Below are positions 44,276 through 56,600 of a stretch of 64,000 nt of DNA, in pieces; the first letter of the stretch is position 1, and each line of letters opens with the position of its first letter. The notes below the pieces were generated by a model. The model made no database searches. It was given only the letters and a program-made list of their open reading frames with translations, and was not told the origin of the DNA. The position numbers were made by a program, and so were the translations under genes. This DNA comes from Litoditis marina (taxonomy: Eukaryota > Nematoda > Chromadorea > Rhabditida > Rhabditidae). The DNA lies in the NCBI GenBank assembly GCA_964036275.1, contig OZ038440.1, forward strand, positions 6,051,690-6,115,689. Reading direction: 5' to 3'.

Positions 44276-47200
44276 ATGGCAGGTACGTTCGACTTACTTC
44301 AACAATATTGTTCTATGCAGATGAACACTTTTCCAGCAATTCTGTGCTGAGAACTGTGTTAATATATATTTGGGTTTTATTTCTGGGTGATTATTTTTCA
44401 TGGAAAAAAAATAATCTAATAAACGAACTTAGTGTAACAATCACTTACAAATTAAAAAGGTGAAAAAGTCTGGAGCATTCATTTTGGCGATTCCAAACTG
44501 TCATTCACGTGAATTATATTATTTCAATGCATGATCTGAAAAACAGCGAAAAACAGCTTGACTGTTCGACGTATATGTGTTGTGGTTTTCGTGCTGCTTT
44601 GAGCAAAAACATCGCAAAACTTTACTTTTCCAAGTTGAATCTTTGAAATTCAGTCAACCTAGAGCCTGGGACGAATTGGTACAAGTATTGCTCATAGATG
44701 TATTACTTATAGAATAGAATAGAATAGAATAGATATATTTGCGATTTAACACGTGACTTTCATGTATGTGGCACTCCAAATGGGTGTTTTTCAAAAAATG
44801 TTTTTTTTCAAAAGATTGATGGCTCTCAATTTCAGTAGAGCCAGGCATACTACTCCGTGATTTCTACTTGAATGAACTGGCAGTAGCAAGGGAATCGCTC
44901 GGGCACGGAGGTCAAGGAATAGTACAGAAAGTACCCAGAGCACCTGGATTCGGGTGGGTGCTCGTTCTTTTTTGAATATTAATTCCCCATGTTCTCAATC
45001 TGAACCTTGTTTTTTTGTTGATTCAACATGATATGATTTGTGTCGAGGGTAACTAACGATTGTAATAGGCAATCTAGGCATTTGTAGAGCGAATACATTT
45101 CTCTCCCTTTCTCTCTTCCCGCTCTCCTTATTCTTCTTTTTCTATTTGTATTTAGTTGCATCATGGACTCTATAGCCAATAAATTCAATTCACGGGATAG
45201 TATGTACTCATTCATTTTTGAAACTGGGGCAGTCATGCGTCTAGAACTACCAATGAATCCTTTTTAGCTTTCATAGTTTGACTTCTTCTTCGGAGATTTT
45301 CTCATTACTTCTTGAGAGATTTTTCTTAGTATTCTAGACCATTTCGTATTTCACATTCATATTTTAGGACCGTCGCGTTAAAACAATTCCTTGGACGTGG
45401 AGTGGAAGTGGAGCGCGAACTGTTATCAGCCCTAAAGGTAAACTTTAGTTTTCAATTGGAGGTCATATAAAGTGTACAGTACTTTTGTCTACGGAGTAAT
45501 CAAATGATCTAAAACAACAAACTAGTTAGTTGATGGATGTTCACGTGGAATGAAGAAAAAACATCAAAGCGTTCGATAGTAGTTTTGCGTGACTGCGTAA
45601 AAAACATCTTCGTTATAGTTTGATCTCAATACACGCCAAATTCACGCATTTTCATTTACAATTTTTGTTGGGAAGACTACGAGACCAGACTAAAATCATC
45701 GCGTGTTCCAGCTGTCGCACCACCCCAACATTCTCGCCTTCCATGGCTTGGTCTACAGTAGTCGAACACAGATGGTTCGCTGTGGTTTCGTCATGGAGTA
45801 CATGGATTGCGGCAGTGTGGAAAACCGTAAATTCATAAATTTGAAAAAAATCAAACTAAATGTATTTATAATAATGATTTATCAAGCCGATATTCGACAG
45901 ACAATTCTAATTGCTAATGTATCGAAGAATCAAAAATATTGCTTAAAAACTTTGATGAGACTTCTCAGTGATCCGCAAACCGATCGAATACAACCAGAAT
46001 CACGTGCTCAGCTGGTCGGTTCAGGCTGCGAGGGCACTCACGTTCTGTCACGATCACAACGTGTTGCACAGGGACGTGAAGCCGGGCAAGTGAGTTACAC
46101 ACGGGTTGGGTATTTTTGAACAGCTCACATTCAATATCTCCTATTTATAGATTTGTTTAATGCTCTGATTTCATACGTTTCATCAGAACTGAATAGGAGT
46201 TTTCTTGTTTTCCAATCAAGGAATATGTTGATCGTCCTGAAGTAGTTTAGGGAAGAAGTGGAAAAATACTTGAAATTGAATCCCAATTTGCTCAGCGTTG
46301 GAAATGAGTGTATTTGATAATAAATGGGTTGTGGTGGTTTTTCAGTTGCCTGCTGTCCAATCATTACTCCATACTAAAAATTGGCGATTTCGGACTATCC
46401 CGCACAGCAGCGCCGTCGATGTCAGTGAGGTTAGTCACTATATTATATTATCAAATTGAACATTAGCACATGTTAGGACTTGCGACATCGAAACGGTGTT
46501 TTTTTGATGGAAGGGTTCAATTTTTATTGCGTAATGTTTCACGTCATTGTGGAAAGCAGTAATTTGGTTTTAGTTTCAGAATGCATGATTCAAGGTTGAT
46601 TATATCACGTTTATCACTGCCCTCCAGATATTTATATCTCTGCACACTAGGAAATTTTCTTTTTTAAGCGTTGGAACTATACTCTACATGGCGCCAGAAG
46701 TAATGGAGAAAGATGGAAAATACGATCATAGATGCGATGTCTACAGTCTGGCGATGACTATCTGGCAAATGCTGCACAAAAAGTAGTTTATTATCATAAT
46801 GATCAAAATAAAAATGATTATTAATGTATTCAACTCATTATCATATTTAGTAACTAGTGATGACGAAAATAATAATAGTAATAGTGAAAAATACCTATTA
46901 CAAAATATCATATATTTATTACAAAATGAATTTAATATTATTATTAGTATTATAATTTTTCATTCAGGCAGCCTATTCCTGGAAGAAATCGATTGAGTGT
47001 CGAGAAGAAGATAAAGGATGGTTATCGTCCCCCCATAAACAGAGAAGACGTTGACCCAACACTAGTGAACATCATCGAAAAGTTTGTTTTACAGAAGGAC
47101 GATTATGTGGACCAATCCCAACGCTTCGGTCCTTTAAACTGCAATACACTTTTCAGTCGTTTTCAATCGCTGTGTAAAGTACCGAAGCGTCGGAATCGCT

Positions 47201-48827
47201 CCACATAATCGTCCCACTTTTAAGGAGACCGGAACACAACTTGAGCAGAGGTTTTGTTTCGGGCTGATTTTAACTGTATTGAGATCAGAGAGCACAAATA
47301 ACTCGTATATTAGTTTGATCGGTCCACGTGACATTCACATGACAATGCCGCGCACGCAACGCGTCCAATCAAAAGTAGGATGCAGCTTGACGAGAAACCA
47401 TGTTGCTCTCTGGTCTCCTTTAACTAAATATCCAATAACGAATCGTTAAGAGATTTTTCAAAACTTTGAAATGGTTTTCATACATTTATCTGTCGAGAAG
47501 TTAAAATAAAACAAATAAAAAAAAGGTTCATTTGCATAGAGTTATAACATAGAAAAGTACAAAGATAGATAACTTGGAAGGTACGATTGAATAATCTATG
47601 ACAAATACGAATCCCTAAGGGTTGCGTGTTTAAAAGCGCAATCTGCTTAAAAGGGAGCGTTGGAAAAAGTTTCGACTTAAGATCAAATATTACATTATTG
47701 GAAAAAAAAATATAACTTCGAACTGGTTACCAAATCTCTTCTTCCCTAGGACCAAAGATTCCTTTGATATTCGAAAAAAAAACTTTGTTTAGTAAGCAAC
47801 AGTTCAACAATCAAAAACCAGCACCAGTATAGGCGATTGACATTCAATATCAACGTTTTGATCTGTTCTCCTTTTGAGAGTGGATCTCAAGAAGAAAACT
47901 TAGTGCGGTACACACAATGGACAATAGGTCCACGAAGTTTACTGCTGTCTTCGACGTTTTGTTGTGCTCTTCCTTCTCAGAAAAATTCGCGCGACTTGTA
48001 TGCACATAACGAGACACAACAGCGATAGAGCATGTAGGTTAATGATTAATGATGCCACAGAGAGTTTGAGACAGTCTGCTCCTCTCTGAGCTGCACACTC
48101 TCTCGTCGTATCCGCTACGATAGTGCTTTGTCATTTAACAGAAAATTGTCTGAGGAAATTATTACAGTGGTTGGAAGCACGACAGCTGCGAACGGCCCAC
48201 GATGCAAGAAATTTTGAACGTTCTGGAACAAGCATGCACAACCTTGGTGAGTTATAGTGCACATTTCCTCCACAAAGACAATGAATGCATGAATCGGTTT
48301 GTAGCAGGATCAGACTTCAAACACAGTACGATAGAACAACATACATCGTACAACCATAATCGGTTCCCGTTATATTGGTGGCTTTTTATGACAGTCAATC
48401 TTTGAATTTGAACACTTACGAAAACCGTGCTTGCACTTGACAGCGGGTGTTGATGGAATAATAGTCAGCGGGCTGGTTTGACAGGGCGAACCCCAAACTT
48501 GCCAGCAGATGAGAAGGTGTTTAGATCAACAGTACTGACCGCTTGACAATGCCCGCTCGTTACAAATTCAGGCCTCACAAGTCCTACACACCTTTGGTAG
48601 TATAAAACGAACTACAGCTTCGAGAGTATTCTTGCTAGTTACGCTGCAGAGTTGAAAAATCATCGACAAACTGGATCTTTTCAACGTGATCTACAGAGTC
48701 AATGTTTTCTAGGGTTTTTTTTTTCAACTGTCCTGTCAGTTCAATACCACAATGAAAGTTTTCAGTTTAACATAACGAATTATGTCAGTTTCAGGAGCCT
48801 TCTCAACTGCTTCTAGAAGAACCATGA
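44276..48827 (+). CDS. Compact protein kinase, TKL/TAK1-like
   Basis: Ten exons: 44276-44282, 44836-44953, 45368-45437, 45712-45826, 45969-46089, 46346-46429, 46669-46782, 46968-47081, 48168-48246, 48795-48827; 855 nt with stop, 284 residues. The whole protein is one kinase domain. Catalytic motifs are complete: glycine loop GHGGQGIV (25-32), VALK (K47), HRDVKPGN (137-144), DFG (158-160), APE (180-182), DVYSLAMTIWQM, and the terminal CERPTMQEI arginine helix. HHPNILAFHG and MEYMDCGSV are typical of TKL/MAP3K-type kinases, and the short form recalls nematode TAK1 (MOM-4)-related kinases; the subfamily is inference. The first exon encodes just two and a third codons. A family A MITE sits directly after the exon 8 donor. 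AATAAA at 49030. It converges with the receptor at 49.2 kb. Confidence 0.92.
47092..47222. mobile_element. Family A MITE, copy 10 (kinase intron 8)
   Basis: CAGAAGGACGATTATGTGG...CCACATAATCGTCCCACTTTTAA. It starts about 11 bases after the exon 8 donor (GAAAA|GTTTGTTTTACAG). Confidence 0.82.
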
Positions 48828-49212
48828 GCCAAGACAAAACCTGATGACATGATCTCGTAGAAAACATTCAAATTCAATTCCCGTAAAATTCGTAACATTC
48901 ATGACGTGACGTGATGATCTTGACATGACAACCAGTCGTTATCGTAGTTTTATATCCGGTATTCCGTGAATACTAAATTGCTCGTTGTTTCACGTAAAAT
49001 GTATAGACGTTACTGATGAAGAAGCTCGGTAATAAACACAAACACAATGAACATCGAACCTCTGTTAATTCCAGCTCTGTTTTCGCATAAATTACAGCAA
49101 TATTTCCGTCCACAAATAAGTGTATGGTATTGTTTTTATCCTCGAAAATAGAAATATCACACATGGTTCAATAAATTCTGGAAACATGTCGTATTGGTTA
49201 TTTTTCCAATAT
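48828..49212. other. Convergent 3' region between kinase and receptor genes
   Basis: About 385 bases separating two stop codons on opposite strands. Contains the kinase AATAAA (49030-49035). No other feature recognised. Confidence 0.6.
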
Positions 49213-52200
49213 CTATCCAGTGACGGGAGTAGTTTTTGACTTCGGGCTACTCTTCGAACGATGACTCATAGCAAACACCTCGACTTGGTTCCTGTATGCT
49301 CCTACAGTAACCAGGGCCTCTCTGATTGGTTGGCAGGTTATAGCCATGATCCATGGTTGTGAAATACACATAAGCTCAGTTGTTACTGCCCTGAAACCTT
49401 CATCTTCAAAGATCAAACAAGGTGAATTCTTGTACAACATGTAAGTACTTCACCATCACACAGTGTAATCAGGACCATTGAAAAACAAACTCCCGTGACA
49501 TTATTAGTTGGACAGAAAACTGTGTTTTTTGGGATAGAGAGGTTCTGAAGTTCCTGAACTACTGTGCTGGATTTTAATGTCAGCTACATGGGTTGAGAAA
49601 CGCAGGTTGACAGTTTGTCATTGAGACGTTCCTGAATACGAACTAAGATCGTTACATTTTGTTTAGATATCTTTCTATTAACGAAAAAGTTTGTCCTTTC
49701 TAAGACTTGATCAGAAAACGCTTGTTTACTGTGAGTACGTTCTCTTACCATGTTTTCACGGCATTTGTGACCAGCTGCTTATTTTCCGTCAGTGTTCCAT
49801 ATAGATGAACCGAGGATTTAATGATGGAGGGTATCAAGATCAGAAAGGTCAAACAGGCGCATCGTAGAAGAGCCACCTCGCGACGCTGGAAACACGTATG
49901 AATGAGACTAGGCACCTTCGTAGCAAAGTCTCATGAAAAGGTCACCTTTGAGCTGAACTATCTGATCACCACCTCGCTCAGGTTTGGGTCACTTGCACTG
50001 TGCTTATACATACGAAGTAGGCAACTATGACGCACCGTATCAAAGTCCTGCAAATTGTGGGCTCAACCTGATCGAGGACGTGATCACATTCTGGCTACAT
50101 TCTGGCCACATAGTTGCCAACTTTATATGTATAAACATAGTGCAGGTGACCCAAACCTGGGGTAGGTGGTGACCAGATAGTTCAGCACAAGGGTGACATT
50201 TCCAGGCTACTTCACTACGGTGCCAGAAACCAACCCCGAATGTCGTAAATTTGCTGTAACCTACTTTCCACTAGACGCGTTGCATGTTGCGCAGCGTTGC
50301 CAGGTGAATCTCACGTGAACTGATCTACGCTAAGATGCACGTTAAACTTGTTATCTGATCCAAAGACATATAGAACAAACCGATTCAAAATCTGTGCCCA
50401 AATTGCTCTCCAGTCTCATTTAGCTCGGAAACTAGGAAATTCCGTTTCTTTCGGTTATCCTGGGTTGCGAGAGGTTGAAACTTATTGATATGTTTCTCAG
50501 AAACAAAACCAAAACAGTACCATTTATTGAGATCGAATAAGATCCACCAACTCTGAAAAATCCTCACCAGTTTTGTATCTGTACTGAGAATTCGACTAGC
50601 AGAAAAAATAGAAATTATATACATTATCAAGGAGATTGTAGCACACGACATACATATTGCTATGTCCAATCCAGCATCTTTCTGTAAAAACACTTTGTGG
50701 CGGAAAACAGTATTAATGTGGAACCTACCTGAGTACGTGTGTTTTTCAACGTTTTTCATGTCTGACCTTCGGTTTACTATACATTATTTAACATTAACAT
50801 TACTGGTATTACTCATTGTTGATCATAAGAATTCCCTCTAAGAGCTATAGTAGAAAAAGATAATCGAGTACTACGATTGAATTAAAGACAATTGCGATTT
50901 AGGCTCGCACCTGCAAAAAGTTAATAGACGACAGTTTTCATTATGAGTTTGACACTGAAAATAAAATATTGTAAATTGAAAAAAAAATCGAATAAAAGAA
51001 AATGAAATAAAATAGAAAAAAACAGTTTTCTCTTCGAGATAACGTGTCATTGTTCCTGGCCTTTGAACAGAAGATGATTCAGCACTCTATCCGAGCGAAA
51101 GCGTATATAATCTCCATGTATTTATAGAGTTAACGACGAGATAAAAATATTGACCGAACAAACTACAAGTCTGCCTTTTCCTAATTCATGTAGGTTCAAA
51201 CAGTACCTGCATGAACTCCGGAGACATGTAGGGAGACAACGTGTGATTCCCAATCAGGTTGAATGTGTAAGGGCCGACAAATATGAGAACCCTTGCAACT
51301 CCGCTCACCAGATAACCATCTAGCATGAATACTACTATACTGCGACCCCTCCACAACTGAAAAAAATTTGTGTTACTAAAACGAATGTCCTAAGCAAACT
51401 ACAAACTGGCGTTCATGTGGTGTCAGTTCAATTTCTTCGGAATCTGCACATAATTGTGGGAAGGTCCACTGCGACAACCACTAAAACGAGAAAACAAAAA
51501 TCAGATACACAGTATGATTACGTTTCTGAACCAAGCAAGGATTATACCTTATTGTATCTCAGAGGAAACACAAACGCTGATAGTCGATTTGCGGCAAAAA
51601 TGACGTGACCAATATAGAGGTTGTCCTTGAGCCAAGTTTGCCAGAAATAGAGGATCTTGATGAGTTGGGAGTCTGTTGTGGGCTCCCAGAATGGAACCAA
51701 TCGATATTTCCGCGGTCGGTTGATTAGATTGATCGTCAGGAACATCAGTATCTCGTTCAGTGCCTAAACTCCGTAAAACTTCAAGAACGCATAGGTTAGT
51801 GGGAGAAACATGGTTATTTTCATTCACACTGAGACTTTGGTAGCGTGTCAATGAAATTTCAGCCCAATGGTTTCCTTAGAAAACACATGTTCTCTGTGAC
51901 GTATTGTGCTCATATCATTTCTACAGCTCACACGCTTAATAAAAACCACTCACAAATGTTGGAAACTGTAGCATTGTGAAAGAGAGTTGTGTTGGCACAC
52001 TGCCGAAATCTCGGTGGTAATGGTGAAATGAACATTAGCTTTTTTATTCACAACTTGCTCACCTGTCCAAGAAAAATATTGAAATACGGCCCTGCGAGAA
52101 CTTTCCCGTGCTTCGCCCTGTTACTGAGGACTATTCTCAGTATGTTGACGTACAGAGCAAATGATAGCCAGCAGAAAAACATCCAGCAGTATTCGGTGGT

Positions 52201-52221
52201 AGAAATATCAGACCAAGACAT
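49213..52221 (-). CDS. Serpentine chemoreceptor, Srg superfamily (Srv/Srg-like, 7TM)
   Basis: Six exons (minus): 52221-52063, 51763-51548, 51356-51207, 50681-50568, 49885-49749, 49390-49213; 954 nt with stop, 317 residues. It starts MSWSDISTTEYCW. Features: GPYFNIFLGQ after TM1, a long extracellular stretch VPFWEPTTDSQ, then FAANRLSAFVFPLRYNK at the end of TM3, LWRGRSIVVFML leading into TM4, a basic RREVALLRC before TM6, and QPIREALVTV plus a Ser/Lys-rich tail. NRLSAFVFPLRY is the E/DRY-equivalent NR...P pattern of the Srg superfamily (srg, sru, srv, srx, srt); I cannot fix the class without alignment. A family A MITE ends 7 bases upstream of the ATG. Intron 4 holds a family E foldback. Fragments of paralogues are at 22.3 and 38.3 kb. 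Confidence 0.9.
49912..50230. mobile_element. Family E foldback element (receptor intron 4)
   Basis: The left arm TAGCAAAGTCTCATGAAAAGGTCACC...CTGCACTGTG-like...GCAACTATG and the right arm CATAGTTGCCAACTTTATATG...GGTGGTGACCAGATAGTTCAGC...GGTGCCA are imperfect inverted copies of about 130 bases. Related to 18555-18690. Confidence 0.7.
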
Positions 52222-53626
52222 GGTCTCTTAAAGAAGAACGATTATGTGGATCAATCCCAACGCTTCCGACCTTTAAACTGCAATTCATTTCTGAATGGCA
52301 GTTTAAAGGACCGATTTTTCGGGAATGGTCCACATAATAAACTGTACGGATAACTTAGCCACTGAATGAATTATTTACGCCTAAGTTGATTATTTTATAG
52401 TGATTTTAAAGAGTGAAGCTCGAGGTGCTACGTTGAGCAGGTGCATAACTGCTAGTACGGTAGATTCAGTCATTCATTTCCTGAATGATGTTTACGTACC
52501 GAAGTGCAGAGAGTACTCCCCACACGGAAGTAAAATTGTGAATGATACATCCGCCACCGTAGCAAGAGGTGAGCTTTTTTGTATGTTTTGTATGTATTCT
52601 TGTATGTTTTTGTGTTTTTTTCTACGCTACCGGCAACTCAAAAATAAGGAGAAGAAAGTTTCCTATCCGACAGAAACTTTCGGTTCAAACAGGTCGAGGG
52701 AGAGTTATAAAAATCAGTTGAACACTTGTGAGACTCGTTTTATTTCGTAACTGGAAACATCAAAAACAACATGGGAAGAACTATTATTGGATAACGACAC
52801 GATTCTTAATGAGTGAAGCAGGTGAAAAGAAACGCCTGATCGAACACGAATAGTGAAATCACTTCCAAACTTAGACTCATTCACGGTTCACTCAACGAAC
52901 TTTAGAGTGTCTGCGCCTAATCAGCTCACTGCAATTAGAAAATTAGATTAACAAAGTGTAAATACTTTTGAATTGCTATAGTTAAGTTAACAGATGAGGA
53001 TTTTAAAACATGCTATGAACTTTACGTTTGCTTACATATTACGTTCGCTTAAGGTTACGTGGTGAAGGGAACAACAACATCAGACGGTTCCACTCATTTG
53101 TTAGGTTACAAAATGAAATATGATTTCTTCGCCGATCTCATGTAATCATGAACCAACGAAACAAATTATGAATCAACCAGGTGTGACAAGCAATTATAAT
53201 AATCATAATTATTCCATCTCGGTCTTATAGCAACTATATATTTCACGACACTAAGCGGCTTAGCAATACTTCCGACCTCATGAGAAGTTCATATGAATTT
53301 CTCATGAGATTATCAAAAACACCTTTTAATGTTGTAGCATGGCAATGAATAGCATCTCATTAGAAATTCGTGAGATATTGCTCATGAGGTATCTCATGAA
53401 TTTTTCGAAGGATTGCTAGCGCGCCAGTCCTGGTTAGTAGTAGTTTTTGTTATCTCTGAAAAGGAACGAACTCTCAGAAGAAATCTACGACTCACCATTT
53501 CATCAAACAGTGTCTCTAAGGCAATTTCCATTATAGAAACGACGAACGATTAACTTTGTGTTGTATATTTATTGAAAATGTAGATTATTTTACACAGTGG
53601 AGTTTTCATGCATTTGAGACATCCCT
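52222..53626. other. Intergenic between receptor and iGluR-like genes
   Basis: Begins with the family A MITE (52229-52342). The remainder has no supported gene. An open frame at 52400-52750 has a cysteine/phenylalanine-rich translation with no paired splice sites. Repeated CTCATGAG/CTCATGAA palindromes occur at 53278-53400. Confidence 0.55.
52229..52342. mobile_element. Family A MITE, copy 11 (immediately 5' of a receptor start)
   Basis: CTTAAAGAAGAACGATTATGTGG...GGTCCACATAAT. The right terminus is truncated. It occupies the presumed leader/promoter-proximal region of the minus-strand receptor starting at 52221. Confidence 0.82.
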
Positions 53627-56600
53627 TCAACAACTAGACTCCTCAGTACCACAGTCCTGACTAGTACTACTGTTCGTATTCTCTGTCGACGATTTACTAG
53701 AAGAATGAAATCTCAGAAAATATCCACGTCTGATCATTTCATCCACAACTTTCTTGAACACAATTTCCAACAAGAAAACAACCAACGATACACCATAGAA
53801 AATGATAGTGTAGTTCATCAGCTGCTTTAGATGCTTATCGATCGAAATGGGAAAAAGAGGCGGGGCGTATACTAGTTCAAATGGCTCGAAAACCACTGGG
53901 TATTGATGGGAGATTATCTGGGGAATTCCGGATTGTATACGGAAGATTGCCCTGTCGATTCTGGAACGAAGCCAAAATTATCAGAGGCCATGCGCAGCGT
54001 TATCCCAGCGCTTTGATCTCATCCTACACTATGAGTAAATTGAATAGTGTAGAGTTAGCGTTCTAATGAATCGTGCACTTTTTCACGTTTCTGAGCTCTG
54101 CTGTGTTTAACATGTATCACGTGTCTATGCAATTGACTAAGAGTATGCGTATTTTTATTTGCACAATACTTTTCAGAAATGTAGGAGAAATATTCCGTAT
54201 TGAAACCGATGCAGGTCGTTAACTATACATCTTAGACGACTATACCATTATAGGAAGTGACTAAATCATTGTTCTATTTCGATGCCATAGAGGCTCGATT
54301 TGGAAAGAGCGACTCCTACAGTACAAAGAACCTCGATGTTTCTGTTGACTGTTGACCTCTTCGATAACATTTACGCTAGTTATAGCTCGTTTCAACCATC
54401 GATAGCAGCCAGTTACAGTAGATTTTAGTGGGCGGAGTAAATTGTGTTGGAAAGTTTCCAACAGCGATCAGACTAATCAAAATTGTGCACCAGCTGGGTA
54501 TTGAACTCAACTGTGATGGCTGGTGCGGCGCCCACAAGCAGGCGGCCATCTCAACATGGTGGCCCAAACTGAGAATAGTGATATCCGATCATCTTTTCTG
54601 GCTGTTTTTTAATGCACATTTTATCGCACAAAAAGTTGTTTAAATTACTCCCCGATAATGTGGCAATATTTTGAAAACAAAAAAGTTGCAAAAATCCTAA
54701 AATAACCAGTTTTCGAATTTTTATTTGCAATAAAAAGACTGGCAAGCTGCCAGATCAATCGACTGCAATGTAGGGTGCGCTCGGCCAGCATGGCTGACTA
54801 CTATCGATGGGTGAAACGAACTATATATACATTCGACGTAGTGTATTCCTACTGGCCTACTGATCTCAGTAGGAATGAAACAGACTATGCCAACCGAAAT
54901 TTTTCAGCTTACTTTTTCCTCAAATGTACGTGTTTTTCGTTGATAGCATAGGCAAGTGGTTGCCTTTTTCCGTCAGTGGGTTTGATGAGGATGATGTTGT
55001 TATCGGTGTCCTGACCAACAGTTGGCATGAAAACAGAATCGATTATACCTCCGTAAATTCCTCCTTTTCTGAAACAATTTCGTTAACTACCTTTTTCTCA
55101 ACAGATTTTAAATTGACTCGACTCGAATCGGAAACCAATCAAAAAAGTTGAGTGCAGTGTTCTTACGACTCTAACTTCAGTTACAGAACTCGAAAATTCT
55201 GAAAGACCAGCCACATCCAAAATGTTGCACTTGACAACTCAAAAAGTTAAAAAAAATGTAAGCCTAAATGTTCGAAAAACTGTATTTTTGACAAGCTCGT
55301 CTTATTACACGTACCCAATGTTTTCATAAAGTTCTGCTTCCGTTTTGCTGTGTACGACAGGATGATTCGCAATCGCTGTTCGATACAATTCATAGTCAAT
55401 GTCGTCGGGTTCAATGAACGAAATTTGACCTTCGACGTCGGTGAAAAACAGTTCGCCTCTCGTCACCGCTTCTGAAAATGTTTCTTAGAAAATGTTTATT
55501 TTTTAAACCAGTGTAGATTTTTATCTTTGTTTATTCTGGCGTTTTCTCACATTCGTACCAGTAGTGCAACAGTCGTATTGTTGTATATCCGTTAGTGAAT
55601 CGCACAGTCGCATGAAACATTTTAAATACAGCAGAACTCAGAAACTTGCAATGACGAAATGCACTGTGCCTCATTAGAATGCTAACTTTAGATGACTATT
55701 CAATTTAATTCTTGTATATTGAACGTTCCATTCATTGATTCAAGCCTGCGTAACTTTGATCTACAGATTCTCTCATCTGCTAGCCACTAATCAATGATCG
55801 CTCGCCCTGCACGGATCAATCGAATCAGCCCTGACTATACCAATAGCTCCCTTGAGTGTGGTGAAGGGCAGTTTATGAGTGGAAGGAGAGGCCAAATTCG
55901 CGAACATTATTCCTTGATACAGTTCGTCCACGATACACATCATTGACATGAATAACATGATATATAAGTTGTAAGAAATCAGATGTCGCCAACCCTAGAA
56001 ATACGCTAGACTGATCTGGATTTCGTAATAATATGAAATGAATATGAAATGAATAATAATATGAAAAAAAGTAATATATGTTCACAAGCAGTTCTCTTCT
56101 CCTTCCCTTCAAGAAGTTTCTCGCATGTCACTAGATCAATGCCATTAGAGCATTCGATAATCCACCATGATGACTTCTACAAAAGAAAGGGAGCAAGATC
56201 AAATCAGAAGAAGCTGCGACTACAAAGATCTGTGACATGTATGATGATCACCGCCTCGTAACGAAGCGACGTGAATAAATAAATATGAAAATAGGAAATA
56301 TGATGAAATGACTTTTTCCCACATGGAGAAAAACCGCCACTATTCTACTTTTACGTAGGCTTGGTTGTCATGATTTTGACCTCCAATATGAAATCAACCC
56401 TCTGTCGAGTCGGTCTTGTTGATCATAACTTTTATTATTTGTGAGTATTTTTTTAAACTGAACACATGAATATAGTTCAACCTTTCATCACGTTCAACAT
56501 AACTTTCAGCAACATAACACTTCGTTTCTACACAATCAAAATGTTACCTGTTTTTCGGGATGAATTTTCGGCGAGGAAGCCCGGAATATCTTGAAGAGAA

